NCBI GenBank assembly: GCA_020850355.1
Contig: JADZEX010000030.1
Location: 62,001 to 126,000 of the forward strand
Source: Fimbriimonadaceae bacterium
GTDB lineage: Bacteria; Armatimonadota; UBA10988
Direction: 5' to 3'
Length of the DNA stretch: 64,000 bases
Within the stretch, counting starts at the first letter, position 1. Each line of letters starts with the position of its first letter. Positions 61,281 through 64,000 of this stretch are shown here, piece by piece. The notes under the pieces were generated by a model that had not been told where the DNA came from, did not search any database, and saw only the letters and a program-made list of their open reading frames with translations. The translations under genes were made by a program, and so were the position numbers.

Positions 61281-63344
61281 TTACGCGCTGGAGGTGGGCA
61301 GCACCGCGGTCAGCACGCGAATCGCTTCGGACTCGCTGAGTCGGCGGAGCCGGTCGAGCAGTTCCAGCTCCTCGGCGGCGATCTCCTCGAGCGCCGCGCG
61401 CCCCTCGGCATCGACGTTGCGGGCGGCCATTTCGGTCAGTACGCGATACGTCTCGAGCTCTTCGCGCAGCGCGGCGTCGAGCACTTCCAGCGGCGGCAGG
61501 CCCGGATCCGGAGGCTCCACCGGCGGCTCCGGCTCGGGGCTGGGCGCCGCGGACTCGGGCGCCAGCAGGTCGAGTCGGCGCTGCAGGTCGCGCAGCCGGC
61601 GGTCCTCTTCAGAGCGCAACACGCGGTAGAGCGCCGCGCTGTCGCTGTCGTCGGCGGCGGTGGCCGCGTGCTGGTAGTAGTCGCGCGTCGATCGCGAGGC
61701 CTCCAGGACCATTGCAATCGCTTCGGGAGCCGCCAGCTCCAGCGGCAGCGGGCCCTCGACGGCGGCGCTCGGGGCGGTCGCCGGACGCAGGTTGGCGCTC
61801 AGGTCGCGACCGGTCATGTCGGGCGCCGGCGGCACCTGCAGCAGCGCCAGGACCGTCGCCGTGACGTCGGCCAGGCCCGCCTGCGGCAACCGCGGGATGC
61901 GGTACCCTTTGAGCCGGTCGTCGATCAGAATGAAGGGCACGGGGTTGGCGGTGTGCGCCGGATTCGGCCGTGCGCCGTGGGACAGCTCCAACTCCTCGAC
62001 ATTGCCGTAACAGGCCGTCAGGAGCATCGTCGCGCCGGCCCGGCGGGCCGATCGCACCAGCGGTGAGAGCGCCGAGTCGAGCGCCTCGATGGCCTGCTGC
62101 GCCGGCCCCGCCTGGCCACAATGGCCCACCAGATCGGCCGTCACGTAGTCGGCCACAATCAGCTCGTGGTCGGCCGCCGTCAGCAGTTCGACCGCCGCCG
62201 CGGTGATCGCCTCGGTCGCCCGCGCCGGCTGCTCGCAGGTCTGGTGGAGCGGCGGACTGGGGATCAGCCGCCAGTCGACCCGCTCGGCGCGAGCCCCGGA
62301 GACCAGCAGCCGCAGGTGGCTCTCCATCAGGCTTTCGCCGACCAGCGCCACGCGCTTGCCCGCCGCGGCCAGCAGGGCGCCCAGGCCGGGCGGCCGCTCC
62401 GGACTGGCGCAGGCAGCGGTCAGCCCCAGCTCGGGGCCGTAACGGTAGCCGGTCAGGCTGACAGCCTCGATGGCCAGCGGCCGCTCGCGCCCGAAACCGC
62501 GGAAGCCGTCTTGCAGCAGGGCCCGCAGCAGCCGTTCCAGCCCTTCCTCGCGGTGGTTGAAGCAGAGCACCAGATCACCGTCAGCGAGCCGCCCCAGCGG
62601 CAGGCCATCGGTCCCGAGCATCACCGCCGGGCTCAGCGTAATGTCGTCCTCGCCGCGGCTGTAGCCCGCCTGGATGGCCTGAATCGCCGACGGCACCAGC
62701 CGACCGACGCCGTTCACCAGCGCCGCCCAGGCGCGCTCGGTGGCCTCCCAGCCGCCGGTCTGGGCCATCCCCCAGTTGCGCCCCAGCAGCGTCGCGACCC
62801 GCCCCACACCAGTCCGCATCATCTCGGCGGTGAGCCGCGCCAGGTAATGGATGCCCGACTTCGGCGGCGTGTCGTAGCCGTCCAGAATGCCGTGCACCAG
62901 GACCTTCTGCCCCGGCACCCCGGCGGCGGCCAGGAGATGCAGCAAGGCGAAGTAGTGGCGCTCGGCCGAGACGACCTGCCCGTCGGAGACCATCCCCAGC
63001 AGATGCAACCGCGCGGGCGTCTCGCGCACCCGGCGGGCGAGGTCGGCAAACACCGGGCTGGCGGCGAAGCTGCCCTCGGCGTGAGCCCGGTCGAGCAACA
63101 GCGGCGGCTGCTCCACCGGTCGGCCGGCCGCCAAGGTCGCGAAGCCGGCGGCGGCGCTGCCGACGGTCCCATCGCTGAGCCCAACCGCCGGCCCCGAGGC
63201 GGCCAGCAGGGCGTGCGGGTAAGCCTCCCAGAGCTGGTCCCAGTTGGGCACCTCGGCGCTGTGAATCGCGTTGCCGAAGGGCTCGGAGCGGTAGCCCCAG
63301 CCATCGAAGATGACCAGCAGCACCGGGCCCTGGGTAGCGTTCAC
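61281..63344 (-). CDS. Degenerate phosphoglycerate mutase (GpmI-like) with ferritin-like tail
   Basis: This 687-residue protein begins with a GpmI-like alkaline-phosphatase fold (VIFDGWG, NAIHSAEVPNWDQLWEAYP, AASGPAVGLSDGTVG). The catalytic Ser motif GNSEVGH is GSAAAGF at residues 62-68, MDRD is MAQT, and the late TADHGN is TACYGN, so phospho-Ser and most metal ligands are lost. The C-terminal 200 residues are helical and resemble rubrerythrin/ferritin-like helices (APEAIAMVLEASRSTRDYYQ), but lack the iron ligand pattern. It starts at GTG 63344, overlapping the dehydrogenase stop (GTGA). Confidence 0.82.
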   Translation of the reverse strand: MNATQGPVLLVIFDGWGYRSEPFGNAIHSAEVPNWDQLWEAYPHALLAASGPAVGLSDGTVGSAAAGFATLAAGRPVEQPPLLLDRAHAEGSFAASPVFADLARRVRETPARLHLLGMVSDGQVVSAERHYFALLHLLAAAGVPGQKVLVHGILDGYDTPPKSGIHYLARLTAEMMRTGVGRVATLLGRNWGMAQTGGWEATERAWAALVNGVGRLVPSAIQAIQAGYSRGEDDITLSPAVMLGTDGLPLGRLADGDLVLCFNHREEGLERLLRALLQDGFRGFGRERPLAIEAVSLTGYRYGPELGLTAACASPERPPGLGALLAAAGKRVALVGESLMESHLRLLVSGARAERVDWRLIPSPPLHQTCEQPARATEAITAAAVELLTAADHELIVADYVTADLVGHCGQAGPAQQAIEALDSALSPLVRSARRAGATMLLTACYGNVEELELSHGARPNPAHTANPVPFILIDDRLKGYRIPRLPQAGLADVTATVLALLQVPPAPDMTGRDLSANLRPATAPSAAVEGPLPLELAAPEAIAMVLEASRSTRDYYQHAATAADDSDSAALYRVLRSEEDRRLRDLQRRLDLLAPESAAPSPEPEPPVEPPDPGLPPLEVLDAALREELETYRVLTEMAARNVDAEGRAALEEIAAEELELLDRLRRLSESEAIRVLTAVLPTSSA

Positions 63345-64000
63345 GGCGCGGCGATCTGGTCGAGTGTCTGCCGCAACACGCGCCCCGAGTTGACCATCGC
63401 CTGCTCCTCTTTGGCCCACAACCGCGGCGCCACCTGCGTGCTCCAGCCGGCCCGCCCGACCACCGTCGGCAGGCTGTAGCAGACGTCGCGCACGCCCAGC
63501 AGGCCGTCCTGCAAGGTCGCGATCGGCAACACTGCCTGCGCGTCGGCCAGCACCGCCGCGACCACTTCGGCGATCGCCAGGCCGACTGCGTAGCCCGCCC
63601 CGCCCTTGAGCTGGATCACCTGCGCGCCACTGCCCTTGGTCTGCGCGGCGACCTCCTCCAGCAACCGCGGGGTGGCCTGCGGCAGGCTCTCCAGCGGCGT
63701 GCCGTTGACCGTCGCGGTGGACCAGATGGGCACCTGCGAGTCGCCGTGCTCGCCCAGAATCAGCGCCTGCACCTGCCGCGGGTCGACCGCCAGGGCCGCC
63801 GCCAGGTGGCTCCGCAGGCGCAGCGTGTCGAGCACCGTGCCGAGGCCGTAGATCCGGTGGGGGTCCAGGTCGGTCTCGCGGCAGGCCAGGTAGGTCAGCA
63901 CGTCGACCGGGTTGGCGACCACGAAGAGCTGTGCCCCGGGCGCCAGCTCGACCTGCCGCAGCTCGGCCAAGATGGCCCGGAAGAGCGCCACATTGCGGTG
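63341..64000 (-). CDS. Lactate/malate dehydrogenase, C-terminal part (5' end off window)
   Basis: The visible 219 residues are the C-terminal two thirds of an LDH/MDH-family NAD-dependent 2-hydroxyacid dehydrogenase: VVANPVDVLTYLACR, IYGLGTVLDTLRLRSHLA, the catalytic His in GEHGDSQVPIWS, and a C-terminal helix. The NAD-binding start and substrate-specificity loop lie beyond base 64000, so lactate versus malate cannot be decided. It is translationally coupled to the degenerate mutase. Confidence 0.9.
   Translation of the reverse strand, partial: HRNVALFRAILAELRQVELAPGAQLFVVANPVDVLTYLACRETDLDPHRIYGLGTVLDTLRLRSHLAAALAVDPRQVQALILGEHGDSQVPIWSTATVNGTPLESLPQATPRLLEEVAAQTKGSGAQVIQLKGGAGYAVGLAIAEVVAAVLADAQAVLPIATLQDGLLGVRDVCYSLPTVVGRAGWSTQVAPRLWAKEEQAMVNSGRVLRQTLDQIAAP

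Overview
The window is very GC-rich and almost fully coding. No gene-free stretch exceeds about 300 bases, and I found no rRNA, tRNA, CRISPR array or insertion sequence. The organism is very probably a diderm (Gram-negative-type) free-living heterotrophic bacterium: LptC- and LptA-like proteins and KdsB (Kdo activation) imply a Kdo-containing outer-membrane glycolipid, and lipoproteins and Tat or Sec signal peptides are frequent. The family mix (sulfatase, DUF1501 and DUF1800, PhyH oxygenase, ceramidase-fold proteins, URO-D-like and FAD_oxidored enzymes, DUF6807, a Pdu-type microcompartment protein) is typical of Planctomycetota, Armatimonadota or related uncultured phyla. I cannot place it more precisely from sequence alone.

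Layout. 1-3.0 kb (minus): methyltransferase, sulfatase and a secreted protein. 3.1-5.2 kb (plus): TolB-like propeller protein and RNase PH. 5.3-7.2 kb (minus): a two-gene pduS-pduT pair without other shell genes. 7.3-12.3 kb: two ceramidase-fold hydrolases, a lipoprotein and small unknowns including DUF971. 12.3-14.9 kb: lptC-lptA. 15.1-20.0 kb: a three-gene secretory operon (giant exported protein plus two poly-Gly lipoproteins). 20.2-21.6 kb: CbiX-type chelatase with a DR2241-like Fe-S partner. 21.6-25.6 kb: DUF1501, DUF1800, a receiver protein and PhyH. 25.9-30.1 kb: DUF6599-like protein, DUF362 and a polyferredoxin membrane protein. 30.1-34.6 kb: secD-secF-kdsB, with secD interrupted by an in-frame amber codon. 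34.7-39.4 kb: zinc alcohol dehydrogenase, B12-radical SAM and membrane proteins. 39.5-48.1 kb: a set of probable carbohydrate or C1 enzymes around an AAA ATPase. 48.2-49.8 kb: DUF6132-thioredoxin behind a CsoR-like operator, and a ROK kinase. 49.8-54.1 kb: a 2-aminoethylphosphonate degradation operon. 54.3-64 kb: saccharopine-dehydrogenase-like enzyme, CoA-binding protein, lipoprotein, FGE-like protein, TPR protein, HAD hydrolase, HD-GYP sensor, a degenerate phosphoglycerate mutase fusion, and the C-terminal part of a lactate/malate dehydrogenase.

How they work together. The clearest pathways are phosphonate use (transporter, PhnX, PhnW and the associated alcohol dehydrogenase), outer-membrane biogenesis (LptC, LptA, KdsB, SecDF), electron transfer (PduS/PduT; DUF362 with a NapH/NapG-like fusion) and polysaccharide or sulfated glycan turnover. 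Points most worth follow-up are the amber-split secD, an apparent AUC start on a response regulator, the orphan pduS-pduT pair next to a duplicated terminator, the mutase pseudoenzyme with a ferritin-like tail, and the redox-type operator in front of the thioredoxin gene. Most well-formed promoters that I could see use an 18-base spacer.
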